Source: Shinella zoogloeoides (GTDB taxonomy: Bacteria > Pseudomonadota > Alphaproteobacteria > Rhizobiales > Rhizobiaceae). From it: a DNA stretch of 64,000 nt. Shown here one piece after another: positions 34,318-42,721 of the stretch. The position numbers were made by a program, and so were the translations under genes. The stretch spans positions 558,001-622,000 of the forward strand of contig NZ_CP131131.1 in assembly GCF_033705735.1 (NCBI RefSeq), written 5' to 3'. A model generated the notes under the pieces. The model had not been told where the DNA came from. It did no database searches and worked only from the letters and a program-made list of their open reading frames with translations. Position 1 is the stretch's first letter; the number at the start of each line of letters is the position of its first letter.

Positions 34318-35751
34318 ATGTATGAAGAAACAATCGACCTGCTGATCGACGGCGTTTTCCGCAAGGGCAGCGAGGGCAAGGGCCAGCCGCTCGTAAATCC
34401 CGCGACCGGCGAGGAGATCGCCACGGTGCCGCATGCCTCGGCCGCCGACCTCGACGCAGCGCTCGCCGCTGCCGATCGCGCATTCGGCCCCTGGAAGGCG
34501 CTGCCGGCGGTCAATCGCTACAAGATCATGATGAAGGCCGCCGACCTGATCGACGAGCGGCTGGAGACCATCGCCCGTGTCCTGACCATGGAGAACGGCA
34601 AGCCGCTCGCCGAGGCCAGAGGCGAGGTCGCCTTCTCGGCGGAAGCAACGCGCTGGTATGCCGAGGAAGGCAAGCGCGCCTATGGGCGCATCGTGCCAGG
34701 CCGCGTTCCGGGCCAGCGCCAGATGGTTTACAAGGAGCCGGTGGGCGTGGTTGCGGCTTTCGCGGCCTGGAACTTCCCGGCCTCCAACGTGATCCGCAAG
34801 ATATCCGGCGCGCTTGCGGCCGGCTGCTCGATCATCCTCAAGACCGCCGAGGAAACCCCCGGCACGGCCGTGGCCTTCGCCCGCTGCTTCCAGGATGCCG
34901 GCCTGCCGAAAGGCGTGCTGAACCTCGTCTTCGGGGTGCCGGACGAGGTCTCGCTTCATCTTCTCGCCTCGCCGATCCCTAGGAAGGTGTCCCTTACCGG
35001 CTCCACTGCCGTGGGCAAGCTCCTGCAGAAGCGCGCCGCGGACACGCTGAAGCGCACGACTATGGAACTCGGTGGCCACGCCCCGGTGCTGGTCTTTGCG
35101 GATGCCGACGTGGACCACGCGGTGGCGACGCTTGCCGCCGCCAAGTTCCGCAATGCCGGGCAGGTCTGCACCTCGCCCACCCGCTTCTTCGTGCATGAGA
35201 GCATCGCCGGTGCCTTTGCCGCCGGCATGGCCGCGAAGGCCGCCGCGCTGAAGCTCGGCAACGGGCTCGATCCCGAAACACAGATGGGACCGATGATCGC
35301 CCCGCGCCGCTGCGACGCCATCCAGTCGCTGGTCGACGATGCCGTCGGCAAGGGGGCAGAACTCCTCGCCGGAGGCCAGCGTCTGGACCGGCCGGGCAAT
35401 TTCTATGCGCCGACCGTGCTTTCCAACGTGCCGGAAAGCGCCCGGATCATGTCCGAGGAACCCTTCGGCCCCGTCGCCTCCATCGTGCCGTTCTCGACCT
35501 TCGATGAGGTCATCGCCCGGGCGAACGCTCTGCCCTACGGCCTTGCCTCCTTTGTCTTCACGAAGGACGGGGCGACCGCGCGCGATGCGGAAATGGCGCT
35601 GGAAGCCGGTCTCGTCGGCGTGAACCACACGATGATTTCGACCCCCGAGACACCGTTCGGCGGCGTCAACGAATCCGGCTTCGGTTCCGAGAGCGGTATC
35701 GAGGGGCTGGAAGCCTTCCAGCGCACCAAGTTCGTATCCGAACTGTTCTGA
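34318..35751 (+). CDS. NAD(P)-dependent aldehyde dehydrogenase (succinate-semialdehyde dehydrogenase-like)
   Basis: 477 aa behind AAGGAGAAACCG. PVGVVAAFAAWNFPASNVIRKISGALAAGC (residues 141-170) is typical of the GabD branch; Glu250 in ELGGHAPVLV and Cys284 in NAGQVCTSPTRF are the catalytic pair. GabD-like enzymes also include alpha-ketoglutarate semialdehyde dehydrogenase, the last step of hydroxyproline breakdown. No HypD-type deaminase is present, so that role is only one possibility. Confidence 0.9.
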   Translation: MYEETIDLLIDGVFRKGSEGKGQPLVNPATGEEIATVPHASAADLDAALAAADRAFGPWKALPAVNRYKIMMKAADLIDERLETIARVLTMENGKPLAEARGEVAFSAEATRWYAEEGKRAYGRIVPGRVPGQRQMVYKEPVGVVAAFAAWNFPASNVIRKISGALAAGCSIILKTAEETPGTAVAFARCFQDAGLPKGVLNLVFGVPDEVSLHLLASPIPRKVSLTGSTAVGKLLQKRAADTLKRTTMELGGHAPVLVFADADVDHAVATLAAAKFRNAGQVCTSPTRFFVHESIAGAFAAGMAAKAAALKLGNGLDPETQMGPMIAPRRCDAIQSLVDDAVGKGAELLAGGQRLDRPGNFYAPTVLSNVPESARIMSEEPFGPVASIVPFSTFDEVIARANALPYGLASFVFTKDGATARDAEMALEAGLVGVNHTMISTPETPFGGVNESGFGSESGIEGLEAFQRTKFVSELF

Positions 35752-35803
35752 AATATCCCGATGAGGCGGTGGGGTATCCCGCCGCTTTCCGGCAGGAGGA
35801 AAA

Positions 35804-37204
35804 ATGACCGACAGGACCACGCCCAGGATATTGATCGTCGATCTGGTGGGCCTTGCCATCGGTCCGGACGGGCTTCCGGATCATTCCGCCGTCAAGGCGC
35901 ATGTGGAGGCCCGGGGCGGCGTTTTCCATGAGGGCTCGGCGCGTGCCATGCCGACCCCCGAGCCCGGACGGGCGCACTTCTATTACCAGCCCATGCTCTC
36001 CACCGAGGCCGAACTTCTGGCCGAAGCGGGAGACGGTCTCTACGATGCCGTCATCGCCGCGGCGACGTTCCTGCCGAAAGGCATGCGCTTCGATCTCGGC
36101 GGCGTCCGGATCGGCACGGGAACCGGCAATATGGGTTCCGCCAGTTGGGGTGGCGGTGATGGCCAGGGCGGCATTGCGCCGCTGATGAACACGCCCGGCA
36201 TCAATGCGCGCGCCACCGCACAGATGGTGATGAAGGCGCTCCTCAGGGTGCGCCCCGACCTGCCGGTTGACGAGATGAACGCGCTGGTGGCTGCCGGCCG
36301 TTTTGACACCGGGACCGATCTGGTCCGCTTTCCGACCGCCAAGCTGGAGGGCAGGACATTCGCGGTGATCGGCTACGGCAATATCGGCCGGGAAGTGGCA
36401 AAGCTCGCCCGGGCTTTCGGAATGACTGTGCGCATCTTCGCCCGCCCGCGCCATAGGGTGTGGATCGAGAGCGAGGGCTTTGTCTATGCAGCCAGCCCCC
36501 TTGAAGTCGCGGCGGATGCAGACGTCCTTTCCGTCCATGTCGGCCTCGGATCGCTCGGGCCGAAAGGCCATGCCAATGCCGGGCTGATCGGTGCGAAGGT
36601 GCTATCGGCGCTCGCCGAGGGGGCTGTGCTCATCAATTACGATCGCGGCGAGTTGGTCGATATCCCGGCTCTGGCCGCCGCCCTTTCCTCGGGGCGCGTC
36701 TCGCACGCCGCGATCGATGCCGATCTCTTTTGCGACGCGTCGAGCGGCGCGCTGTCCGGCCCAATGGCTCCCTATCTGTCCCTCTTGTCGGAGCACGGCG
36801 CACGGCTGTCGCTGTTGCCCCATGCCGCCGCGGATACGGATCACCCGACCCGCGTGGTGGGGGCGATGCAGGCGGTCAATCAGATCCTCGATGCGATCGA
36901 GCGGCGCGTTGTCCGCAATCTCAGGGGCGATCTGCCCGAAGGATACACCGACGCCGGAGCCCGGACACCAGCCGGACTTGGCGGCGTGACCGCAGGCCAT
37001 CTGGAGGAATTGCGTTGCGACAAGGCCCAAATGGAAGCGCTACACACCGCCGCGCAAGGCGTTCTCTTGGCGTTGGACAGATTGGCGAGTGAAGGTGTAC
37101 GGACAGCGGGTAGCAATCTGTTGCTCAAGAGCAATATCCTCGCCACGCTGCTGCGAGCGCAATCACTGGAGGGACCGTTCTATGGTTTATCTGAAACAGA
37201 GTGA
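35804..37204 (+). CDS. Long D-isomer 2-hydroxyacid dehydrogenase-like protein
   Basis: 466 aa, clearly longer than the usual 310-330 (or about 380 for PdxB). The central NAD motif is FAVIGYGNIGREVAKLARAFG, with NYDRGELVDIPAL giving the Arg loop and LLPHAAADTDHPTR the His. The Glu that normally follows the DVF motif is not evident in DADLFCDASSGAL. The N-terminal part (FYYQPMLSTEAELLAEAGDG) and a C-terminal extension of about 100 residues match nothing I recognise. Last gene of the cluster, 52 bases after the previous one. Reduction of an oxoacid such as hydroxypyruvate is possible. Confidence 0.75.
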   Translation: MTDRTTPRILIVDLVGLAIGPDGLPDHSAVKAHVEARGGVFHEGSARAMPTPEPGRAHFYYQPMLSTEAELLAEAGDGLYDAVIAAATFLPKGMRFDLGGVRIGTGTGNMGSASWGGGDGQGGIAPLMNTPGINARATAQMVMKALLRVRPDLPVDEMNALVAAGRFDTGTDLVRFPTAKLEGRTFAVIGYGNIGREVAKLARAFGMTVRIFARPRHRVWIESEGFVYAASPLEVAADADVLSVHVGLGSLGPKGHANAGLIGAKVLSALAEGAVLINYDRGELVDIPALAAALSSGRVSHAAIDADLFCDASSGALSGPMAPYLSLLSEHGARLSLLPHAAADTDHPTRVVGAMQAVNQILDAIERRVVRNLRGDLPEGYTDAGARTPAGLGGVTAGHLEELRCDKAQMEALHTAAQGVLLALDRLASEGVRTAGSNLLLKSNILATLLRAQSLEGPFYGLSETE

Positions 37205-37214
37205 AGGCTGTTAA

Positions 37215-37301
37215 CTACATAAGCTTTTCGGAGACTGCTGTCTTGCCGGAGCCGACTGGGTCGCCGATGCCGACGCGCAGGCGACCGTTCTTCGATGTCA
37301 T
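37215..37301 (-). pseudogene. ureG: ureG remnant, first 28 codons only
   Basis: Translated in reverse, the frame opens with ATG at 37301 and reads [20 protein letters not shown], then TAVSEKLM and a TAG stop. This matches the N-terminus of the urease GTPase UreG, including its Walker A (GGPVGSGKT in the family; one Gly is Asp here). The remaining roughly 175 codons are gone. It follows the ureF remnant in the order normal for urease operons. Confidence 0.8.
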
Positions 37302-37328
37302 GGAAACTCCCTTGGAATGAAGGCCCGC

Positions 37329-37550
37329 TCAGAAGAGTCGGACCGGCAGGGTTTCGTGCCGAAGCCTCACGATCTCCGCCTGCATGACGCCGGAACCGAG
37401 ACCGTCGCGTGTTGAAGCGACCGCCGCCGCTGCAAACGCGACGATCCACGTGTCTAACATCGTCAGAACCGCGACACCACGGCGCTGGCCGACAGCGCCG
37501 CAATGGATGGCGACCGAAACGAGGTTCGACGCGACCGCGTACGGATTCAT
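37329..37550 (-). pseudogene. ureF: ureF remnant, C-terminal part only
   Basis: Read in reverse, NPYAVASNLVSVAIHCGAVGQ, then TMLDTWIVAFAAAAVAST, DGLGSGVMQAEIVRLRHETLPVRLF and a stop at 37329. This corresponds to the last 70 or so residues of the urease accessory protein UreF, whose end in most species is close to ..ADIASMRHETQYTRLF. The 5' two thirds are missing, replaced by the nucleoside hydrolase gene. A 27-base gap separates it from ureG, as in intact operons. Confidence 0.8.
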
Positions 37551-38464
37551 CGATGTCCATATGTTGCGAGTTTTCCAATGAAATCTCGCAGGATCGGGTT
37601 TCGGTTCACCGCGTACACATAGCGTATCTGATGGCGCGACCGATCGACAGCGTAATGCAGGTCGTCGGTCAGGATAGGGGTGGGTATGAGAACGCTTGGC
37701 GCCCAGACAGGGTCGAGCACCCAGGCGGTTGCGCCCATGTCCCAGATCTCTTTGGCCCAACCGGTGTGATCATCGCAGTAGCCCTTGAAGCGCATGGCGA
37801 GAAAGCGACCGATCTCGCCATGCGGTTCGACATAGCGCTCGATCTCCGGCACGGTGCTGTGCAGAATCGATGTCACGCCCTCGCAAGGAACAAGGACCAG
37901 CGGTACACCGGAATCGAACAGCACCTGCACGCCGCCGATATCCTGTTCGAGATTGAATTCGGCCTGATGCTGCCAGTCGATGGCATGGCCGCCGAGCCAG
38001 ATGACGACGATCCGGTCGATGATGTCGGGAGCGGTGAGCAGGGCGGAGGCGACGTTGCTGATCGCGGCGATGGCGACGACATGCAGCGGGTCCTCGGGTG
38101 ATGCGCGCCGTGCGCGGGCGATCAGGTCGTCGACGGCGGGGGCGGCGACAGGTCGTTTCTCGCGGCCGACATAGCGGGTGACGCCGCGATGCACGAGGCC
38201 TTCATGGGGAATGGAAAGCCGTTCGAGCAATGCGAGGATTTCCTGATAGCTGAGTTCCATGCCTTCTGCCGGATCGCATGTTGTTTCATTGACGAAGGGC
38301 GCGGCATAGATCGCCTCGACCGTGACGCGCTCTGGCGACAGCAGTGCATGGACAATGGCGAACTGGTCGTCGATCTCGTTGAACGTGTCCGTATCGATGA
38401 CGATGCGACGTTTGCCGGAATGAGGCTCAAGCATCGCCAGACGATGACCTTCGGAGAGGGACAT
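37547..38464 (-). CDS. Nucleoside hydrolase (inosine/uridine-preferring family)
   Basis: 305 aa. IDTDTFNEIDDQFAI near residue 23 is the calcium-binding DxDxxxxDD signature, and DPLHVVAIAAISNVASAL and IVVIWLGGHA match later conserved blocks. These enzymes split the N-glycosidic bond of ribonucleosides. The gene is last in a transcription unit with a betaine-type importer (15 bases after the permease), an unusual pairing. Its stop overlaps the ureF remnant, so the cluster probably landed in a former urease operon. Confidence 0.88.
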   Translation of the reverse strand: MSLSEGHRLAMLEPHSGKRRIVIDTDTFNEIDDQFAIVHALLSPERVTVEAIYAAPFVNETTCDPAEGMELSYQEILALLERLSIPHEGLVHRGVTRYVGREKRPVAAPAVDDLIARARRASPEDPLHVVAIAAISNVASALLTAPDIIDRIVVIWLGGHAIDWQHQAEFNLEQDIGGVQVLFDSGVPLVLVPCEGVTSILHSTVPEIERYVEPHGEIGRFLAMRFKGYCDDHTGWAKEIWDMGATAWVLDPVWAPSVLIPTPILTDDLHYAVDRSRHQIRYVYAVNRNPILRDFIGKLATYGHR

Positions 38465-38479
38465 GGGATTTTCCTTTGG

Positions 38480-40552
38480 TTATTGGGCGCTACGCAGGCG
38501 TCCGGCGACGCCGCGCAGGATGCGATCGAGATTTATGGCAAGCAGGCAGAAGACGAGGCCGGCAGTGACGCCGAGGCCCGCATCGGCCTTGCCGAGCGCG
38601 ACATAGATCTGCTGGCCAAGCTCGGCGGTGCCGACGGTGGCGGCGATCGGCAGCATGGTGATGGCGGCCATGATCACTTGGTTGAGGCCGAGCAGCAGAG
38701 CCGGTCGAGCCGTTGGCAATTGTACGAGAAATGTGCTCTGGAGCGGCGTGCAGCCGAGTTGCCGCGCCGTTTCGAGAAGTGTCGGCGAAACATTGCGCAA
38801 ACCCGTCTCGGTATAGCGAATGGCCGGCACGACAGCGTAAAGTGCGATCGCGATCAGCCCGGCAAATTCGCCGACCTTGAAGAACATCAGGGCCGGAATG
38901 AGGAAGACGAATTGCGGCATGGTCTGTAGGGCGTCGTTGACGGGGCGTAGCAGAGCCGAGAAGCGATCGCTGCGTGCGGCCAAAACTCCGAGAAGCCCGC
39001 CGGCAAGCGCACAGAGCGCCACGGCGACGACGACCAGATAGAGCGACTTTACGAAGGGCACCCAGAGACCCGTTGCCAGCACGAAGGCGAGGCTGAGGCC
39101 GGTGAAGAGTGCCAGCCGCAGTCCTGCAGCCCGCCACGCCGCCCAGACGGCCAGCGCAACTGCAGCCGGCCAGGGAAAGGCGACGAGCCCGGTATAGAGA
39201 AGCGCGGCGAGGCAGAGGATTGCCGCAGCTGCCGAGGGCCGGCCCTTCGTCATCTGCCGGAGCGCGAAGAGAAGCGCCAGCGCGGCATATGCGGCCGCGA
39301 CGGCCGGCGTCATGGAAAAGCCCCAGGTGATGGGCAGCACGGCTCCGGCCAGGCCAACGCGCAGCGGCAGAACGAGATAGAAGAGAACCGCGTTCTTGAT
39401 CGCGTCCAGAACGTCGCTGTAACGTGCTACGAAGCCGAGAAGCACCTCGTTGATCAGGCCGAAATCGACGATGCCGCGCGTCTCGTTCCAACCTTGGAGC
39501 AGATGAGGCGCGGCCAGCCGTGCGGCGGCGCCGAGCACGAGCGCCGCACCGGCGACCGCGAGGACGGCAGGCCAGCTGAGCCCGCCTATCCGGGTGCCGG
39601 ACGTTGCAGGAGACCGGAAAAGGCCGGCGGTGATGCGGTCGACGATCACCGAGATCAGGACGATGACGAGACCGGCCAGCAGGCTCTTGCCGAGATCGGC
39701 CTGTCGCAAGCCGCTGAGCACAACCCAGCCGATATCGTCGAAGCCGCCGATGATCGAGGCGGTGATGACCATGCTGAGCGCGGCCATCGTCGTCTGGTTG
39801 AGACCGAGCGCCAGCATGGGGCGAGCGGAGGGAAGTTCCACCCAGACAAGCCGTTGCCAGGTGGAGCAGCCGCTCATTTCCGCGACTTCGAGGCGCTCGC
39901 GCGGAACTTCGACGAGACCGCTGAGAGTACAGCGCGCCATGGGCGGTATCGCGTAGATGGCGGTGGTGACGAGCCCGGCGATCGGGCCGAAGCCGAACAG
40001 CAGGAGCAGCGGCAGAAGATAGGCGAAGGCCGGGAAGGTCTGCATGAAATCGAAGGCCAGCTCCAGCCCCTGGCGCAGCCGCGGCAGGAAGAAGGCGCCG
40101 AGCCCGAGTAGGAAACCGAGCGAAACCGACAGCGGCACGGCGAGTATCACGAGCGACAGTGTTGCCATGCTCTGCATCCAGAAGCCGGCCAGCACGATAT
40201 AGACGACCGCGGCAAGGACGAGGGCCGCGAGGCGGATGCCGCCTGCCTTGAAGCCGATCAGCGCCACCGCCAGAGCAACGACCGGCCAGGGCAGGAATTG
40301 CAGGATACCGATCAGCGTGGAAAGAAGCGCGCCCGCAAGCTTGCCGATAAGGCTCGTGACCGGCTGGATGGCGGGAACGAGCCAGCCGAGAACGGCGTTA
40401 ATGCCAGCCGGCACGGGTATCGTCCAGTTGGCGGGGAAGGCGGCGATAGGCGGCACAGCCTTGGCAGCGGCAAGACTAGCCAGCATCAGTGCAGGCATGG
40501 CCGCCATCTTCAGGAGGGCGGATGCGGAGGAAAGTGCATTTCCAGGTTTCAT
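38480..40552 (-). CDS. Betaine/proline-type ABC transporter permease with two fused permease domains
   Basis: 690 aa, about twice a normal ProW. Two coupling loops are visible: EVAEMSGCSTWQRLVWVELPSARPMLALGLNQTTMAALSMV (about residue 225) and ETARQLGCTPLQSTFLVQLPTARPALLLGLNQVIMAAITM (about 610). Each lies in its own block of membrane segments, so this is a head-to-tail fusion of two ProW-like units. The four-base overlap with the ATPase gene shows coupling. It forms the membrane channel of the importer below. Confidence 0.9.
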   Translation of the reverse strand: MKPGNALSSASALLKMAAMPALMLASLAAAKAVPPIAAFPANWTIPVPAGINAVLGWLVPAIQPVTSLIGKLAGALLSTLIGILQFLPWPVVALAVALIGFKAGGIRLAALVLAAVVYIVLAGFWMQSMATLSLVILAVPLSVSLGFLLGLGAFFLPRLRQGLELAFDFMQTFPAFAYLLPLLLLFGFGPIAGLVTTAIYAIPPMARCTLSGLVEVPRERLEVAEMSGCSTWQRLVWVELPSARPMLALGLNQTTMAALSMVITASIIGGFDDIGWVVLSGLRQADLGKSLLAGLVIVLISVIVDRITAGLFRSPATSGTRIGGLSWPAVLAVAGAALVLGAAARLAAPHLLQGWNETRGIVDFGLINEVLLGFVARYSDVLDAIKNAVLFYLVLPLRVGLAGAVLPITWGFSMTPAVAAAYAALALLFALRQMTKGRPSAAAAILCLAALLYTGLVAFPWPAAVALAVWAAWRAAGLRLALFTGLSLAFVLATGLWVPFVKSLYLVVVAVALCALAGGLLGVLAARSDRFSALLRPVNDALQTMPQFVFLIPALMFFKVGEFAGLIAIALYAVVPAIRYTETGLRNVSPTLLETARQLGCTPLQSTFLVQLPTARPALLLGLNQVIMAAITMLPIAATVGTAELGQQIYVALGKADAGLGVTAGLVFCLLAINLDRILRGVAGRLRSAQ

Positions 40553-41622
40553 GCGGGTATCGCCCGGTCGCTACCGAAAAAGCCGCTCATTTCCGCTGCC
40601 GATATCTCGCCGACGCGGTTTCCGTCCGCATCGCAGATGCTAACCGCAGCCGCGCCGCCCAGAAGCGTGGGCAGGATGTCTTCCAGCACATCCTCGGTCG
40701 TGAAACGGGGCATTGCCTGTCCGTCGCCGGTTACCGGCCGCATCACATCGACAGCGCGGATCACCCGGAGCAGCGGTACGTCGCGCAGGAATTCGGCGAT
40801 ATAGCCGTTTGCCGGGGCGAGCGCGATTTCGGCGGGCGTGCCGATCTGGACGATCGCGCCATCGCGCATGATGGCAATGCGGTCCGCCAGCCGGAAAGCC
40901 TCCTGTACGTCGTGGGTGACGAACACGATGGTCTTGCGCAGGATCTTCTGCAGGCGGATGAACTCGTCCTGCATCTGCCGGCGGATCAGCGGGTCTAGGG
41001 CAGAGAAAGGCTCGTCGAGAAACCAGATTTCGGGTTCGGCGGCAAGCGAGCGGGCAATGCCGACACGCTGCTGCTGGCCGCCGGAAAGCTGGGACGGGAA
41101 CTGGGCTTCGCGTCCCTCGAGACCGACGAGTTCGGTCATTTCGCGAGCCCGCGCCTCGCGGGCAGTCCGGTCGATACCCTGCACCCGCAACGGAAAAGCG
41201 ACGTTGTCGAGAACATTCAGATGCGGCAGCAGGCCGAAATTCTGGAAGACCATGCCCATCGCCTTGCGGCGCAATTCAGTCATCCTGCCGCGGCCGACCG
41301 CAAGCAGGTTTTCCCCGTCCAGGGTAACGCTGCCGCCGGAAGGTTCGATCAGCCGGGTGAGGCAGCGCAAAAGCGTCGACTTGCCCGAACCGGACAGGCC
41401 CATCAATACGAAGATTTCGGCCTCGTGGATATCGAAGCTCGCACCTGCAACGGCGGCGAGCGGCTTGCGGCCATCCCGCTCGCGCTGCAGGGCGGCCGGG
41501 TCGCCCGTTCGGGCGACGTCGGCCGCTTCCTGTGGCGGGAGACCATAGATTTTCCAGAGGTTTCGACAGGCGAGTTTTACCGGTCTGCCGCTTGGGGAGA
41601 GAGGCGAGGAGATCATGACCAT
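40549..41622 (-). CDS. Betaine/proline-type ABC transporter ATP-binding protein (ProV-like)
   Basis: 357 aa. Walker A GLSGSGKST, signature [15 protein letters not shown] and Walker B FLDEPFSALDPLIRRQMQDEF are intact, and LWKIYGLPPQEAADVARTG plus the acidic insert is ProV-like. After the ATPase core the tail (RAVDVMRPVTGDGQAMPRFTTEDVLEDILPTLLGG) has one CBS-like repeat, which in OpuA-type proteins senses ionic strength. Start 41622 is used; ATG 41616 is equally possible. Confidence 0.9.
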   Translation of the reverse strand: MVMISSPLSPSGRPVKLACRNLWKIYGLPPQEAADVARTGDPAALQRERDGRKPLAAVAGASFDIHEAEIFVLMGLSGSGKSTLLRCLTRLIEPSGGSVTLDGENLLAVGRGRMTELRRKAMGMVFQNFGLLPHLNVLDNVAFPLRVQGIDRTAREARAREMTELVGLEGREAQFPSQLSGGQQQRVGIARSLAAEPEIWFLDEPFSALDPLIRRQMQDEFIRLQKILRKTIVFVTHDVQEAFRLADRIAIMRDGAIVQIGTPAEIALAPANGYIAEFLRDVPLLRVIRAVDVMRPVTGDGQAMPRFTTEDVLEDILPTLLGGAAAVSICDADGNRVGEISAAEMSGFFGSDRAIPA

Positions 41623-41635
41623 ATTCCGGAGATGG

Positions 41636-42571
41636 CTACTTCTGCGCCGCGTCGATCCAGGGCGACCAGCGGGTGGTGTTGGCGTCGACCCAGGCGCTGA
41701 CGACCGCGCCGATCTCCTTCTTGTTCTGGTCGATCTCCAGCATCATTTTCTGCTGGTCCTCGGCGCCAAGCTGGTATTGCTTCATGAAGGCATAGGCCGC
41801 CGGCCATTTTTCACCGAAGCCGGCGCGCACCACCTTGATGACCGGCGAAGGCAGGATGCAGCGACCGCCATCCTTTGGATCGCAGGGCGGCATGTCGAGC
41901 CAGTTCAGCTTGACCTTGGCGAGCAGCCAATGCGGTGCCCAGAAGCGCATGAGCAACGGTTTGTCGGCCGCGGCGGCGGCCTGCAGTTCTGCCACCAGCG
42001 CGCCTTCGGATCCGGCAGGAACGGCGGTCAGCGGCAGGTTGAAGTCCTCGATTTCATTTGCAGAAGCCGTCCCCCAATCGGCGGGATAATCGACGAGGCG
42101 GCCGTTCGGCAGGGTTTCGGCCGTGGCCAGCGCCGCTGCGCAGGAAGGTTCCAGCAGCGCCTTCCAGTCCGGCAGGCTGGGGCAGATCGCAAGCGTCGCG
42201 TCGGTATAGGCCCAGCCGTCGCGGGCATTGAGGCCGAGATCGCCGACGGGTTCGACCTGTTTGGCCTCCAGCATCTTCGGATAAATCTCGCCGAGATTGT
42301 TGGTCCACAGCTCCGGCGTCATGTCGATGGAGCCGTCCTGCATGCCGATCCATTGCGGAAAGCTGCCGGCGGTGACGTATTGCACCTTGTAGCCGAGTTT
42401 CTCCAGGAGCTGGCCGGCGACATGGGCCGTGATGTTCTGGCCGGTCCACTCGTTGAGCGCGATGCGGATCGGCGCCTGTGCATCGCCGAGCGGCGCGGCC
42501 GTCGCCAAGCTCACGGTAAGGGATGCAAAACCCGCGGCTGCCGCCAGGCAGATGGATCGAGCGCTGAGCAC
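41636..42571 (-). CDS. Betaine-type ABC transporter substrate-binding protein (OpuAC/ProX family)
   Basis: 311 aa with an N-terminal signal peptide (SICLAAAAGFASLTVSLATA) and a strong GGAGGAAATT site. IALNEWTGQNITAHVAGQLLEKLGYKVQYVTAG and QDGSIDMTPELWTNNLGEIYP are OpuAC landmarks; Trp residues in these proteins form an aromatic cage for quaternary amines. First gene of the minus-strand operon; its promoter lies over the palindrome shared with the TetR gene. Confidence 0.9.
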   Translation of the reverse strand: MLSARSICLAAAAGFASLTVSLATAAPLGDAQAPIRIALNEWTGQNITAHVAGQLLEKLGYKVQYVTAGSFPQWIGMQDGSIDMTPELWTNNLGEIYPKMLEAKQVEPVGDLGLNARDGWAYTDATLAICPSLPDWKALLEPSCAAALATAETLPNGRLVDYPADWGTASANEIEDFNLPLTAVPAGSEGALVAELQAAAAADKPLLMRFWAPHWLLAKVKLNWLDMPPCDPKDGGRCILPSPVIKVVRAGFGEKWPAAYAFMKQYQLGAEDQQKMMLEIDQNKKEIGAVVSAWVDANTTRWSPWIDAAQK

Positions 42572-42617
42572 GTAATTTCCTCCTTCAATGCCTCACTCCT
42601 GAAGGCACCTTATTTCA

Positions 42618-42656
42618 GACCGGCTGGACGGTCTATAAAAAACCGTCCAGCCGGTC
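42618..42656. promoter_or_regulatory. Perfect long palindrome, double TetR-type operator
   Basis: GACCGGCTGGACGGT (42618-42632) and ACCGTCCAGCCGGTC (42642-42656) are exact inverted copies around CTATAAAAA. Each arm also contains its own ACCG...CGGT dyad, so the element can hold two regulator dimers. It lies 47 bases from the binding-protein start and 66 bases from the TetR start, where both promoters should be. Confidence 0.75.
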
Positions 42657-42721
42657 GAAATTTTTTCGGAAGAGGGTTTTTCTATGTGGACTTTTTGCTA
42701 TGTCTCGTCGTGAGGTTGCGG

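Noticed and set aside
37180..37578. 132-codon minus-strand ORF at the urease scar
   Set aside because: It is out of frame with both the ureF and ureG remnants, which explain the region better.
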